A stretch of DNA of 21,220 bases from a virus, in IMG/VR virus record IMGVR_UViG_3300032753_000201, positions 1-21,220 of that record. One strand, written 5' to 3'. The position numbers and the translations under genes were made by a program. The notes below the pieces were generated by a model. It saw only the letters and a list, made by a program, of their open reading frames with translations, ran no database searches and was not told the origin of the DNA. Shown in pieces: positions 7,901 through 14,560 of the stretch (positions within the stretch are counted from its first letter, which is position 1; the number at the start of each line of letters is the position of its first letter).

Positions 7901-9337
7901 GCCTTGACCGCCACCAGAATCATAAGGGCCATAGCCACCGCCACCAACCGGACCATTGCTGCTGGTCGCATCAGGTGAATATTCAGCATTTTGTGCCGTA
8001 ATATTTTGATGAAAATTAGCACCGCCGCCACTTCCTGTATTCGGGCCACCCTCAGGGAATTTGAATGCGGGGACTTTAGGCAAAGTGCTATCTGAAGAAG
8101 ACGATGCTGGCGTGGTAGATGTTGGTGCGTTTGTCCACGGCGTCGAAGGGCTTTGGAGCAAATCTAAATAATTCTGATAAGCCGAATCCAATGCTGTTTT
8201 CGAAACATTAGGATTTGCAGCAAGCTGTTCGTAATTTTGATAAGCCTGAATAATAGAATCAGATGTCGCAGGAGTTCCACCAGCAGCGTACCCAGTACGG
8301 CCACCCCTGTCGTAATTAACACGCCCGCCTGTGTTTAAAGCAGGAAATACGCTTTGTACTGCTGAACCAGCACCGCCTAAAACTGAACCAATTCCTGATC
8401 CGACTGAACCGCCAGCAGCATTGATTGAACCAAGGCTGCCTATGGCACTTAGTGCATTATACGGGCTATAAGTAGGCGAATAGCCTGTCGTCGTGCCGCC
8501 CATTGCAGGAGCCGCACCAGATGCCAAACCAGCATAGTAGCTGAGTTGCTGATAAGGATATGCCTGTTGCTGTAGGTATTGCTGATATGCGGTAGATAGA
8601 CCTGCCTGTTGCTGCTGTTGTTCAGCAGTACCATATCCATACTGTGCTTGAGCCTGTTGCAATGCCGCCGCTTGGCCTTGAGTACCAAGATTCGCAAGGT
8701 TAAGACCAGCATTTGCCATAAGCTGGCGGTTCTGCAATTGCGTTGCCAGATCAGTTTGCTGCTGGGTATTGAACTCGTTTTGAGCCTGAGAGTAACCCTG
8801 ACCAAGCAAGTTCGAAATTGTCGCGTTGTTCGAAAGATTTTGTTGGCGAGCCAAATCAGCTTGAGCAATACCCGCACGGTCGCCACCAAAAGCGCCCTGT
8901 TGAACGGAGTTACCCAAAACTTGTTGCTGTTGCTGAGCATTGGTCTGATTGATGTTTGCAACTGCTGAGTTGACGACATCATTCATGTACGGATTCATGT
9001 ACTGATTGATAGCCGGTTGCGAAAACTGCTGCATTTGCATAGGGGTAGCAGCAGCCCCAGCAAGCCCTGTAGCCGCTTGAAAATATGGGCTAGTATAACC
9101 CTGTAATCCGGAGATGTTTTGACCCGCTTGGACCTGATTGGGGTCCATAGGAGCAACCAATCCCGGATTGTAATTGGCGAATTGAGCCGCCGTAGCGGGT
9201 GTATATTGAGGGTATGGTTGGTTAGATTGCGTAGCCGCACGGTTTAAAATATCCGTAAATGCAGTTTCAACCTGAGGGTTGGCTGAATAACTTGTTGACG
9301 CCGAAGAGCCAAACAGCGATGCACACATTGAACCCAT
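4940..9337 (-). CDS. Giant internal virion / ejection protein with embedded lytic transglycosylase domain
   Basis: This 1465-residue protein has an N-terminal third rich in Gln, Ala, Asn and Tyr (about 1-300, with QQQQQ runs), probably helical. A GG linker follows near 335-352 (GGRVNYDRGGRTGYAAGG), then Ser/Thr/Pro/Gly-rich low complexity. At about 563-680 sits a lysozyme-fold transglycosylase-like domain: IRQVETGG with the likely catalytic Glu at 571, GAFQMH near 590 and AAYNMGLGAYNAA near 645. After it come a tandem peptide with GSFGGQGN twice (near 765-800), more GG linkers (near 807-823 and 864-878), a disordered Pro/Asp-rich stretch, and a helical Ala/Gln/Asn-rich C-terminus (about 1080-1465). 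A wall-cutting domain in a giant neck-cluster protein recalls T7 gp16, which opens peptidoglycan during DNA ejection. The start ATG has AAGGG eight bases upstream; the sequence begins MGSMCASLFGSS. Confidence 0.82.
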   Translation of the reverse strand: MGSMCASLFGSSASTSYSANPQVETAFTDILNRAATQSNQPYPQYTPATAAQFANYNPGLVAPMDPNQVQAGQNISGLQGYTSPYFQAATGLAGAAATPMQMQQFSQPAINQYMNPYMNDVVNSAVANINQTNAQQQQQVLGNSVQQGAFGGDRAGIAQADLARQQNLSNNATISNLLGQGYSQAQNEFNTQQQTDLATQLQNRQLMANAGLNLANLGTQGQAAALQQAQAQYGYGTAEQQQQQAGLSTAYQQYLQQQAYPYQQLSYYAGLASGAAPAMGGTTTGYSPTYSPYNALSAIGSLGSINAAGGSVGSGIGSVLGGAGSAVQSVFPALNTGGRVNYDRGGRTGYAAGGTPATSDSIIQAYQNYEQLAANPNVSKTALDSAYQNYLDLLQSPSTPWTNAPTSTTPASSSSDSTLPKVPAFKFPEGGPNTGSGGGANFHQNITAQNAEYSPDATSSNGPVGGGGYGPYDSGGGQGNAFNWGGPLGGLVSGIAATLEGTSNQNKTPTETGYTGVVSQAPVESANAAAASDVAPHYVGPNTADLGASTTSSVGNNDTTSGVMSAIRQVETGGVANPNTAIGDGGKALGAFQMHDSAAADAAKSLGISYDSSMRADPTISAQLAQEHLSNLFNYTGSVPDAIAAYNMGLGAYNAAISAGQDPTQGAYTQKVLATGLVDPNAGISPPMRYQTPEGVVVNAQSPSVPLPPSNPAYSTALAGIAQQQTADQSTENNAAPSAASEGHSPMGVVSSPDSGNIGLDRSVGNDQGGSFGGQGNGPSVQSSSDKSGSFGGQGNSPFVSDHESEKRGGFIRAHDHHYDSGGYVPISMNYGMPDQNTVKQIAQDYAGSGAGVLSPMLEALGTSGLVGANKGGRIHAANGTGISDSGPMRPVDESDPDSTGYVPDMGTTDATANQPLPDDFRAAPDPSNVNWDNVKLSTFSAPVIHGILPGIKHEYDPDLENRNRVSVPVDVTDVESRKNAGIVPSEPATSAPVKTQPIIPRVRPDEGGGGSSIPPVVRNRPTVADLAATGDDEVETTTQQNASAQRVPNNVVAQDATRTMSDAAQPGFGYIAPPPMDKRQLANIAFWAAGATPGANIGNSANAYANAILAGQGQERETMTTQAQSAKDYGQANLGNATAGLTRAEEELKRLTPNPFGGNALFTTGTPENPQYKYVDMPQPNQAGGQQAAGATPAGNAPAALGDVLNEKAATLDQYANSLKKQVGNSIYSPDTVKNLKGEYQGYADETNKAAQIANTSLGDASTMAHDLVVAQQYGWGTMGAGSAFRLATIRAAATAARVAGYNVSDDPVVASQELQKIARLMANQQAGSVSHNAAARTIDATEAALPGAALEPEAANKVFTSLMRQNVMARDAQQATNYFGGKTARMGNPEQAIQAAYPPDQYNREQNALQDLMSPDLSWKNAKGKNVNLVTELMDGHYTRAQFDAKVNQYYPDVKHLSRWLVN

Positions 9338-9348
9338 AGTCTTGACCC

Positions 9349-9822
9349 TTATTGTACGTGGTTTTCTTGTTTTTCATCATTATGATTATAGATGAAAAAC
9401 GCGCCAGCTTTATGCATTTGCCGTTCTAAAAGTTTAATTTTGGCTTCTGTGCGAACATTGGAAACAATGCCCATCAACAATGGGATACCAACCATATCCG
9501 AATAGTTTTTAGCGAACGAAATTAGGGACTTTGCCCGCGTAGAACGACGATGTTGCGGTGCAACAAAGTTAAAAACGTCGTTTAAGCACCAAGTTTTAGC
9601 GTACCAAAGTTTGTCGATAACCAGACAAACGGCGGCTTCTAAGCCATCTTCGCCATCAATAACGCCGATAATTCCGTTTTTACCCTGCAAAACATTATTT
9701 ACCATGTCGCGAACGGCATCGTAGTCCATTTCAAACAGACCATTTTCCTCATGCATCAATGCAAGAAGAACCATGATGCTATCTGCGTCTTGCGGGGTAG
9801 CCAATCTTACGGCGTAATCCAT
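9349..9822 (-). CDS. GNAT-family N-acetyltransferase
   Basis: This 157-residue protein has the usual GNAT layout. The first strand and helix are VRLATPQDADSIMVLLALM (5-23). Central strands follow around GIIGVIDGEDGLEAAVCLVI (50-69) and NDVFNFVAPQHRRSTRAKSL (81-100), where the basic HRRSTRAKSL stands in place of the acetyl-CoA loop (R/Q-x-x-G-x-G/A), with Ser/Thr replacing the glycines. The C-terminal strand is PLLMGIVSN then a helix and FFIYNH. The substrate cannot be read from sequence. It lies between virion genes, in a position where other phages also carry acetyltransferases; it may modify a virion or host protein. AAGGA lies nine bases before the ATG. The altered acetyl-CoA loop leaves a small doubt about activity. 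Confidence 0.75.
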   Translation of the reverse strand: MDYAVRLATPQDADSIMVLLALMHEENGLFEMDYDAVRDMVNNVLQGKNGIIGVIDGEDGLEAAVCLVIDKLWYAKTWCLNDVFNFVAPQHRRSTRAKSLISFAKNYSDMVGIPLLMGIVSNVRTEAKIKLLERQMHKAGAFFIYNHNDEKQENHVQ

Positions 9823-9855
9823 CAGAAATTTTCCTTACAATGACTTTGCTCGGTT

Positions 9856-10461
9856 CTAGTCGCGTCTTGGACCGGGAAGTTTGCTAAGTGTCTTAACCAG
9901 ATGCTTCCGGACGCCAATAACGAAGTTGTCCAGATAATCATGGCCTTTTTGCATACTTCCATTGCCCAGTTTGCGGACAATATCAGGATGAATAACATAT
10001 TCGCCGCCAGCAGCGACAATCGGCACAGGACGGTAGTTACCAGCAGTAACGGGACCACCTTCAGCTTTTGTCGGAGAAAACGTCGATGATGCGGAGTTTG
10101 CTGAAGCAGGGTTATTTCCAATGCCAAAGAGTTTTTGCATTTGGCCATATTCGCCCAAACTAGGCGGCGTTCCGGGATAAGCGGTAGGAACCTTATTGCT
10201 TACGCCCCAAGGACCGGATGTAAACATATTGCTGATCAACTTGCTGCCAGCCAACGTGTTCCCTTCACCAAGACCGGATACAATGTCAGCGGGAAGGACG
10301 TAGGAGCCTTCCAAAACGTTCATTGGAATATGATCAGTACGCCCGCCAACAGCCATGGTAATAGGCCCTACATGGCATGGCGTGGACTTTTTGCGGGAAA
10401 TCTTGTCGGCAGCTTCAATTGGGTTGCCACCGGATTTATATGAATTTAACTGGTTTGACAT
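9856..10461 (-). CDS. Virion-cluster protein with internal duplication (YVLPADIV repeat)
   Basis: This 201-residue protein has no recognised enzyme domain. Two related halves are visible: 39-80, with GGRTDHIPMNVLEGSYVLPA then DIVSGLGEGNTLAG, and 135-181, with GGPVTAGNYRPVPIVAAGGE then YVIHPDIVRKLGNGSMQKG. A Pro/Gly/Ser linker joins them. The [EG]-[SE]-Y-V-[LI]-x-x-D-I-V-x-x-L-G-x-G unit is common in uncharacterised proteins of environmental phages and sometimes in tape-measure or ejection proteins. The basic end (RKHLVKTLSKLPGPRR) may contact DNA. GGAGG sits five bases before the ATG. It could be a small ejection partner of the two giant proteins downstream; that is inference from order. The 57-base AT-rich spacer upstream (10462-10518) shows no clear hairpin or promoter. 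Confidence 0.65.
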   Translation of the reverse strand: MSNQLNSYKSGGNPIEAADKISRKKSTPCHVGPITMAVGGRTDHIPMNVLEGSYVLPADIVSGLGEGNTLAGSKLISNMFTSGPWGVSNKVPTAYPGTPPSLGEYGQMQKLFGIGNNPASANSASSTFSPTKAEGGPVTAGNYRPVPIVAAGGEYVIHPDIVRKLGNGSMQKGHDYLDNFVIGVRKHLVKTLSKLPGPRRD

Positions 10462-10518
10462 AGCTGCCTCCGATGTTTTTTAGAAATACAATAAAATCTT
10501 GTTTTTTGATAGTCCTGT

Positions 10519-10866
10519 TTAACTATAAGATACAGCTACTATCATGCCTGATCCGGGAACTATAACAATGCCGTTATTCACGGGCATCATGACAGTTTGA
10601 ATCCCAACAGTATTTGCAATAACGTATAGCCTATTCCCGTTGACTGCCCCCGCAACACTGTTGGCATCATAGACCATTCCGGTCGTTGACCCCGCCACAA
10701 TGACAGAAATCTTTGCAACCCAACCAAGATTGGTTTTCAAATAGGTTGTAGCAGCTATTTCACTGCTATTTGCAGCACCAGCAAGATTAAGCGTTGTATT
10801 GTTAACGCTACTGATACTTTGAACACCGTTGCGTTGAACGCTGAGGATATCGTCTAGGGATGCGAT
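10519..10866 (-). CDS. Small phage structural protein, apparent ATC start codon
   Basis: The frame ends at TAA (10521-10519) and is open back to a TAG at 10878-10876, with no ATG or GTG in between upstream of residue 43. A perfect AGGAGG at 10877-10872 lies five bases before ATC (10866-10864), giving a 115-residue product that would read MASLDDILSVQRNGVQSISS. That opening, and the later GSTTGMVYDANSVAG, VIANTVGIQTVMMPVNNGIV and PGSGMIVAVSYS, match a widespread family of small phage structural proteins as I recall them, which begin MASLDDIL. The only alternative start is a TTG at 10740 with no binding site, which would remove a third of the protein. The fold looks all-beta after the first helix. 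The role is unknown; a head or neck decoration protein is a guess. Confidence 0.72.
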   Translation of the reverse strand: MASLDDILSVQRNGVQSISSVNNTTLNLAGAANSSEIAATTYLKTNLGWVAKISVIVAGSTTGMVYDANSVAGAVNGNRLYVIANTVGIQTVMMPVNNGIVIVPGSGMIVAVSYS

Positions 10867-10877
10867 GACAGCCTCCT
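10867..10877 (-). promoter_or_regulatory. Strong ribosome binding site that points to an ATC start
   Basis: AGGAGG (10877-10872) and a five-base spacer CTGTC precede ATC at 10866-10864. It is the best ribosome binding site in the window, and there is no ATG, GTG or TTG at suitable spacing behind it in any long frame, so it decides the start of the 115-residue gene. Confidence 0.7.
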
Positions 10878-10912
10878 ATTTTGCAAATAAACGAAGGGTT
10901 GAGACGTTACCA

Positions 10913-13039
10913 TTAGTATTTCCCGTCCGGTGCTGCGCGATACCTGATGCCACCTAACCGCCAGAACGTACCCGTATCTTGGGACGAAATATTGATCGCC
11001 ACCAAACGCGCCCTGATGCGGCATGAGATATACTCAGTAGACTGCGTCATTGGAAAAGTAGCAGAAAATACGGAGTTGCTTGGATAGCCAGAGTATAAAC
11101 CCGTTGTTACAGGGGCATCAGTTGCATAATTTGTCCAATAAATGGTGATGTAAACGGTGGCATTTTGGTTGCCACTATACGTTCCCCATTTCATGTCAGG
11201 CCAAATTTGGTCGATAAACATGATGTTATCGCCTTCCGCCACACTGAAAAAACCAGTCTGCATGGACGAAAACATTGGCAATGTCGTCGTGCCGGAAGCG
11301 GCATCGTATCCTATTTCATGCTGATATAAATAATTGTCAATACCAGCGCCGATAGGAGGGCCAAGAACAGATTGGTCAATCCAAGCACTACGCCCAAGAG
11401 AACCAAAATCCCACTGCTGGATAGCAGCGTTAAATTTGACATAACTGTCGTTTTCGCCTGTGCTGCTGTTGACAGAAGGGTAGTACCAAGTGATTTCATT
11501 AAACTGAGAATTGACAGCACATCTGATATTTTGGGTATACGGAATCCCATTTGAACCGACTCCCGTGTTCAAGTTTTGGAAAATAACATCCCAAACTGGG
11601 CATGCTAAGGCTTGCGGGCCATTACCAGCATTCATAAAAAACTGCTTCTGGGACATCCAGAAAATGGCATTATTCAACTGTCCAACACATTTACGGGAAA
11701 TCGCACCGCAATTGGACCCAATTTTGTTGAACCCATAAACCAATGGAGAGCCAACATATTGCATTGCCCAAAGGTCTAAGTCGGTCCAAATCAACCCCTG
11801 TTGTGGGCCTTGTATACACGTAACAATTTTGGAGCCGGATGCGATGCGATAAGAACCCGCCTGATTGGTGGCGGTAGCAATCCATGTCGTACTATCCGCG
11901 ATGTCAGACCAGCGAATCAAAAGAGGGTCTTGTTGCAGGGTAAAGGACGAACCCCATGCGATAACCTGCCGTTCTGGCATAGCTACAAAAATGCCATCGT
12001 TAACCAGCGGAGCAGAGCCACTTACAAGTTGTGCATTTTGAATTTGGGTATTCGGCGTCCATGAATAAACTGCACCACCGACAGGGCAAGCAATCAAGTT
12101 TTGCCCAAAATTATCCAAAGTCCAATCTGTCGCGGTAATAGGAGTACCCGGAACAGAAGGTTGCGTGACACCGGAGCCGAATCCTCCTGAGCCAAACGCA
12201 CCAACGCCGAAACCCGTTCCAACTTGGCTTGGGCCAACAGCAATAAAAAATTCAGAATTGATATTGCCGCTGTTGATAGCCGTTGGACCGGCAGTTGAAG
12301 TTGCCGTATTGGTTGGGGCAAAAGTAAATTGCCCGGAAGTCAAACTTCCAAGTGTGGCCGGGGTATCAATAACCGTGTAAAGGCCAAAGAGGGTTATTCC
12401 ACCAATTGATGTAGATACACCAATGTAAAATTCACTTCCCGGATTATACGTATTATTTGCTAAATATGCGGTGACAATCGATGATCCATTGGCCGTCGTA
12501 AACGTATATGATGCCCCAGCATTGCTAACAGTTGCGGTGGCAGGAGTAGATGCTGAAATCGTATACGATGTCCCTGACGCAGTTAAAATTTGATAAGAAC
12601 CCGTCAGAATAAGGCCGCCAACAGACACCGGAGTTACATAGTAAACATAATCTAAGTTTGATGCACTTATGTTCGAATCAATTACCGAAACGGTATAACT
12701 TCCGCTTGTTGTCGAAAAATTAGGCGAAGAATTGGTAACCGTTGTCTGCGGCGTAATAACAGAATTGCTTCCGTTTGTAAGGACGTTAAGCGATGTTGTG
12801 CAGCCGACAGCAAGATGGTTAATGGCGTTAAGATCGGCCCAACCCTTTAAAGCCCTGACAGGCGCAGAATAGGGAACATTGCGGTAAGCTACCCACCCGC
12901 CAAGTTTCTGAGGCAACCCCATTTGGTTCCTATCTGGCATAAACCGGATAAGATTAGACGACGAAAGGGCCGCCTCATTTAAGGTTGGCGTTTTGATTAC
13001 ATCTACGCCGGGAATTAAACGTAAAGTGCTATGAGCCAT
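10913..13039 (-). CDS. Tail hub / DNA-stabilisation-like neck protein with repeated beta inserts
   Basis: This 708-residue protein opens with TLRLIPGVDVIKTPTLNEAA, SNLIRFMPD and LPQKLGGW (5-49), a start seen in many podophage neck proteins that are compared with the P22 gp10 hub/stabilisation protein. The first 80 residues continue into WADLNAINHLAVGCTTSLNV. Residues about 108-270 hold two or three diverged copies of a Ser/Thr-rich beta unit (YVYYVTPVSVGGLILTGSYQ at 131-150 against FYIGVSTSIGGITLFGLYTV at 204-223, then FFIAVGPSQVG). From about 300 a beta-propeller-like part follows (LIACPVGGAVYSWTPN, LIWTDLDLWAMQYVG, AIFWMSQKQFFM), ending near FWRLGGIRYRAAPDGKY. It starts at ATG 13039, directly abutting the stop of the homing endonuclease. 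The structural role is likely; equivalence to gp10 is moderate. Confidence 0.68.
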   Translation of the reverse strand: MAHSTLRLIPGVDVIKTPTLNEAALSSSNLIRFMPDRNQMGLPQKLGGWVAYRNVPYSAPVRALKGWADLNAINHLAVGCTTSLNVLTNGSNSVITPQTTVTNSSPNFSTTSGSYTVSVIDSNISASNLDYVYYVTPVSVGGLILTGSYQILTASGTSYTISASTPATATVSNAGASYTFTTANGSSIVTAYLANNTYNPGSEFYIGVSTSIGGITLFGLYTVIDTPATLGSLTSGQFTFAPTNTATSTAGPTAINSGNINSEFFIAVGPSQVGTGFGVGAFGSGGFGSGVTQPSVPGTPITATDWTLDNFGQNLIACPVGGAVYSWTPNTQIQNAQLVSGSAPLVNDGIFVAMPERQVIAWGSSFTLQQDPLLIRWSDIADSTTWIATATNQAGSYRIASGSKIVTCIQGPQQGLIWTDLDLWAMQYVGSPLVYGFNKIGSNCGAISRKCVGQLNNAIFWMSQKQFFMNAGNGPQALACPVWDVIFQNLNTGVGSNGIPYTQNIRCAVNSQFNEITWYYPSVNSSTGENDSYVKFNAAIQQWDFGSLGRSAWIDQSVLGPPIGAGIDNYLYQHEIGYDAASGTTTLPMFSSMQTGFFSVAEGDNIMFIDQIWPDMKWGTYSGNQNATVYITIYWTNYATDAPVTTGLYSGYPSNSVFSATFPMTQSTEYISCRIRARLVAINISSQDTGTFWRLGGIRYRAAPDGKY

Positions 13040-13615
13040 TTATACAGCCCTTCTAAGCGCATTGTTGCGCCTTAAAGACGCAGTGCGATTGGCTATATGT
13101 TCGGTTGTTAATTTTTTACCTTTCAACGCTGCACTTATTTTTTTTCCGAAATCTGGCGCTCTTTTCCCAGAGGCATTTTTATTGCCATAATTAGCAAGTG
13201 ATAGCTTTCTTTTGTGTTCTTCTGTTTTTTGCAAACCAAGCATGGATTTGCTTTTTTTTAAACGAACTTCTGGAGTATTGGCCAATAAGGCAGATTCTGA
13301 CATTTTTTTACGCGTTTGATCAGAATGTTTAAATCCTTGGATGCCATCTCCCCCATTTGTTAAATTTGTCAATTTATACCCTATATGTCGCCACATGGAT
13401 ATTCTGGATTGCTCCAATCTGAATGCAGCAATTTCCGACAAATTTTCTTCAATTATTCTTATTTCTACATCAAGGCCCAAAAACTTTAATTTATTTTGAA
13501 TATTAAGATGATGTTTTTTTCTTCTTTTTAAATCATATGCACGTTTTTTTTGCCCCTTCCCAACATAAAAAGGCATATTTGTGTCTGGTCTCCAATGTTC
13601 ATAAACATAAAACAT
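13040..13615 (-). CDS. Free-standing GIY-YIG homing endonuclease with NUMOD3 repeats
   Basis: This 191-residue selfish endonuclease would cut relatives lacking the insertion, so that it spreads by repair copying. The N-terminal GIY-YIG domain shows FYVYEHWRP and FYVGKG (the two conserved tyrosine/glycine strands, residues 2-21), then the conserved Arg (R25 in KKRAYDL) and the likely catalytic Glu (E68 in AFRLEQSRI), and LTNGGDG at 85-91. Behind it lie three or four NUMOD3-like DNA-binding units (KHSDQTRKKMSESA, TEEHKRKLSLANYG, APDFGKKISAALKGKK, TTEHIANRTAS). The gene is visibly richer in A+T than its neighbours, which fits lateral arrival. It lies three bases after the adaptor stop and abuts the next start codon without a gap. 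All key residues appear intact, so it is probably active. Confidence 0.9.
   Translation of the reverse strand: MFYVYEHWRPDTNMPFYVGKGQKKRAYDLKRRKKHHLNIQNKLKFLGLDVEIRIIEENLSEIAAFRLEQSRISMWRHIGYKLTNLTNGGDGIQGFKHSDQTRKKMSESALLANTPEVRLKKSKSMLGLQKTEEHKRKLSLANYGNKNASGKRAPDFGKKISAALKGKKLTTEHIANRTASLRRNNALRRAV
13048..13054 (-). promoter_or_regulatory. Ribosome binding site for the 708-residue gene, inside the endonuclease end
   Basis: AGAAGGG (13054-13048) lies eight bases before the ATG at 13039 and is coded by the last codons of the homing endonuclease. The inserted gene therefore supplies the binding site for the essential gene after it. Confidence 0.6.
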
Positions 13616-13618
13616 TTT

Positions 13619-14329
13619 TTATCCTCTTGGAGGAGTTGCCAATGGAGAAGGGGATTGGGAACCCCACGCAACGGATTGAAATTTCTTTCTCACCTCCTCC
13701 ACCATCGCGCCTTTCAACAACTGCTCGTATTGTTGTTCCCAGTTGACTGGCATTTGTTGATCAGCGCCTGTCGAAGAAAAGTTTCTTTGATATCCGGAAA
13801 TGTAAACCATGCTGGCGCAGATAAACAAATCTGGAAGATAAGTAGAAATAAAGGTATTTGTATTTGACGCAGAAAGTGGAGCCGAATGAACCGTTCCCGT
13901 CAACGTTAATGGATAAGCTGCGTTAGGATACGGCCCAAGGAGAATATACTGGCTTGTGTTGCCAGTCGTGGGCGTATCACCGCCATAAACAGCGAATACG
14001 GATGGAATACCAGCACTGGCTGAACTGTTGAATACCGACTGGATGTACTCTTTGGCGACTGGGGCCAATGGATATGAAACGCCATTTACGGTCACCTGAA
14101 TCGTTTGCAGCGTGATAAAGGCTGCGGTAGGTATGGTTAAAAGGTTACCTGTTGTAGGCGTCTGGTATGAGGTGCTATCAAAAACCTGAGTAGACAGGAA
14201 ATCCAGATCACGTTGCATCCGCAATTGTGCATAGTTAATTGCCTGAGGCAAAATGATCTGGAAATTGGCGTCAGTCGTGGGAACAACTGCCAACGTAGCG
14301 ATTTGCTGAACGTAACTGTTATAATCCAC
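13619..14329 (-). CDS. Head-tail adaptor protein, GTG start
   Basis: This 236-residue protein begins with a helical bundle part (YVQQIATLAVV, FQIILPQAINYAQLRMQRDL, residues 6-41), the usual opening of adaptor proteins that bind the portal ring in short-tailed phages (SU10-adaptor-like, similar in role to P22 gp4). A beta-rich middle follows (LLTIPTAAFITLQTIQVTVN, YILLGPYPNAAYPLTLTGTV), then a helical end (DLFICASMVYISGY, WEQQYEQLLKGAMVEEVRKK). The start is GTG at 14329, with AAGGA nine bases upstream. An ATG seven bases into the leader opens only a six-codon frame and is not the start. The end carries AAGAGG, which serves the endonuclease gene. It is close in order to the hub-like protein, as expected of neck genes. 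Confidence 0.78.
   Translation of the reverse strand: MDYNSYVQQIATLAVVPTTDANFQIILPQAINYAQLRMQRDLDFLSTQVFDSTSYQTPTTGNLLTIPTAAFITLQTIQVTVNGVSYPLAPVAKEYIQSVFNSSASAGIPSVFAVYGGDTPTTGNTSQYILLGPYPNAAYPLTLTGTVHSAPLSASNTNTFISTYLPDLFICASMVYISGYQRNFSSTGADQQMPVNWEQQYEQLLKGAMVEEVRKKFQSVAWGSQSPSPLATPPRG
13623..13628 (-). promoter_or_regulatory. Ribosome binding site used by the homing endonuclease, inside the adaptor end
   Basis: AAGAGG (13628-13623) lies seven bases before the endonuclease ATG (13615) and within the last adaptor codons. Before the insertion it may have served the 708-residue gene. Confidence 0.5.
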
Positions 14330-14341
14330 GACTTCTCATCC

Positions 14342-14551
14342 TTATTCGGCTGGCTGCTGTTCCGCTGGTGTTTCAACGGCGACAGGCGCAGCAGGGGCCG
14401 CAGAAGCCGCAGCTTCAATTTGTGGCTTTGCTTGCCCGTGGAGAAGAGCAATCAAGTCCGCTACTTCGGCATATGCGCCCGCAGCAAGATGCTTCAATAC
14501 CGTATTGATGTGAGCGACGGTGAGTTTAAGATCAAGTTCAAGATTATCCAT
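14342..14551 (-). CDS. Small helical virion-cluster protein with Ala/Pro tail
   Basis: This 69-residue protein has two helices (LDLKLTVAHINTVLKHLAAG and YAEVADLIALLHGQAKPQIE), then a low-complexity tail of Ala, Pro, Val and Glu (residues about 46-69). Similar small proteins with the pattern LTV-x-x-[IV]-N-x-V-L occur in structural clusters of many phages, with no known role as far as I recall. AGAGGG lies five bases before the ATG. The gene sits between the DUF7936-like gene and the adaptor. It could be a scaffold or chaperone for an adjacent product; that is a guess. Confidence 0.7.
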   Translation of the reverse strand: MDNLELDLKLTVAHINTVLKHLAAGAYAEVADLIALLHGQAKPQIEAAASAAPAAPVAVETPAEQQPAE

Positions 14552-14560
14552 ATTTCCCTC

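Noticed and set aside
8449-8982. Second minus-strand frame of 177 codons inside the 1465-residue gene
   Set aside because: It reads Ser/Leu/Arg-rich without domain motifs and comes from the Gln/Ala-rich codons of the main frame shifted by one base.
9323-9337. Lipoprotein signal at MGSMCASLF of the 1465-residue protein
   Set aside because: There is no basic start or hydrophobic stretch before the Cys, and the lipobox pattern is not met.
10462-10518. Possible promoter in the AT-rich 57-base spacer
   Set aside because: I see no pair of -35 and -10 boxes at proper spacing, nor a strong hairpin, so no call is made.
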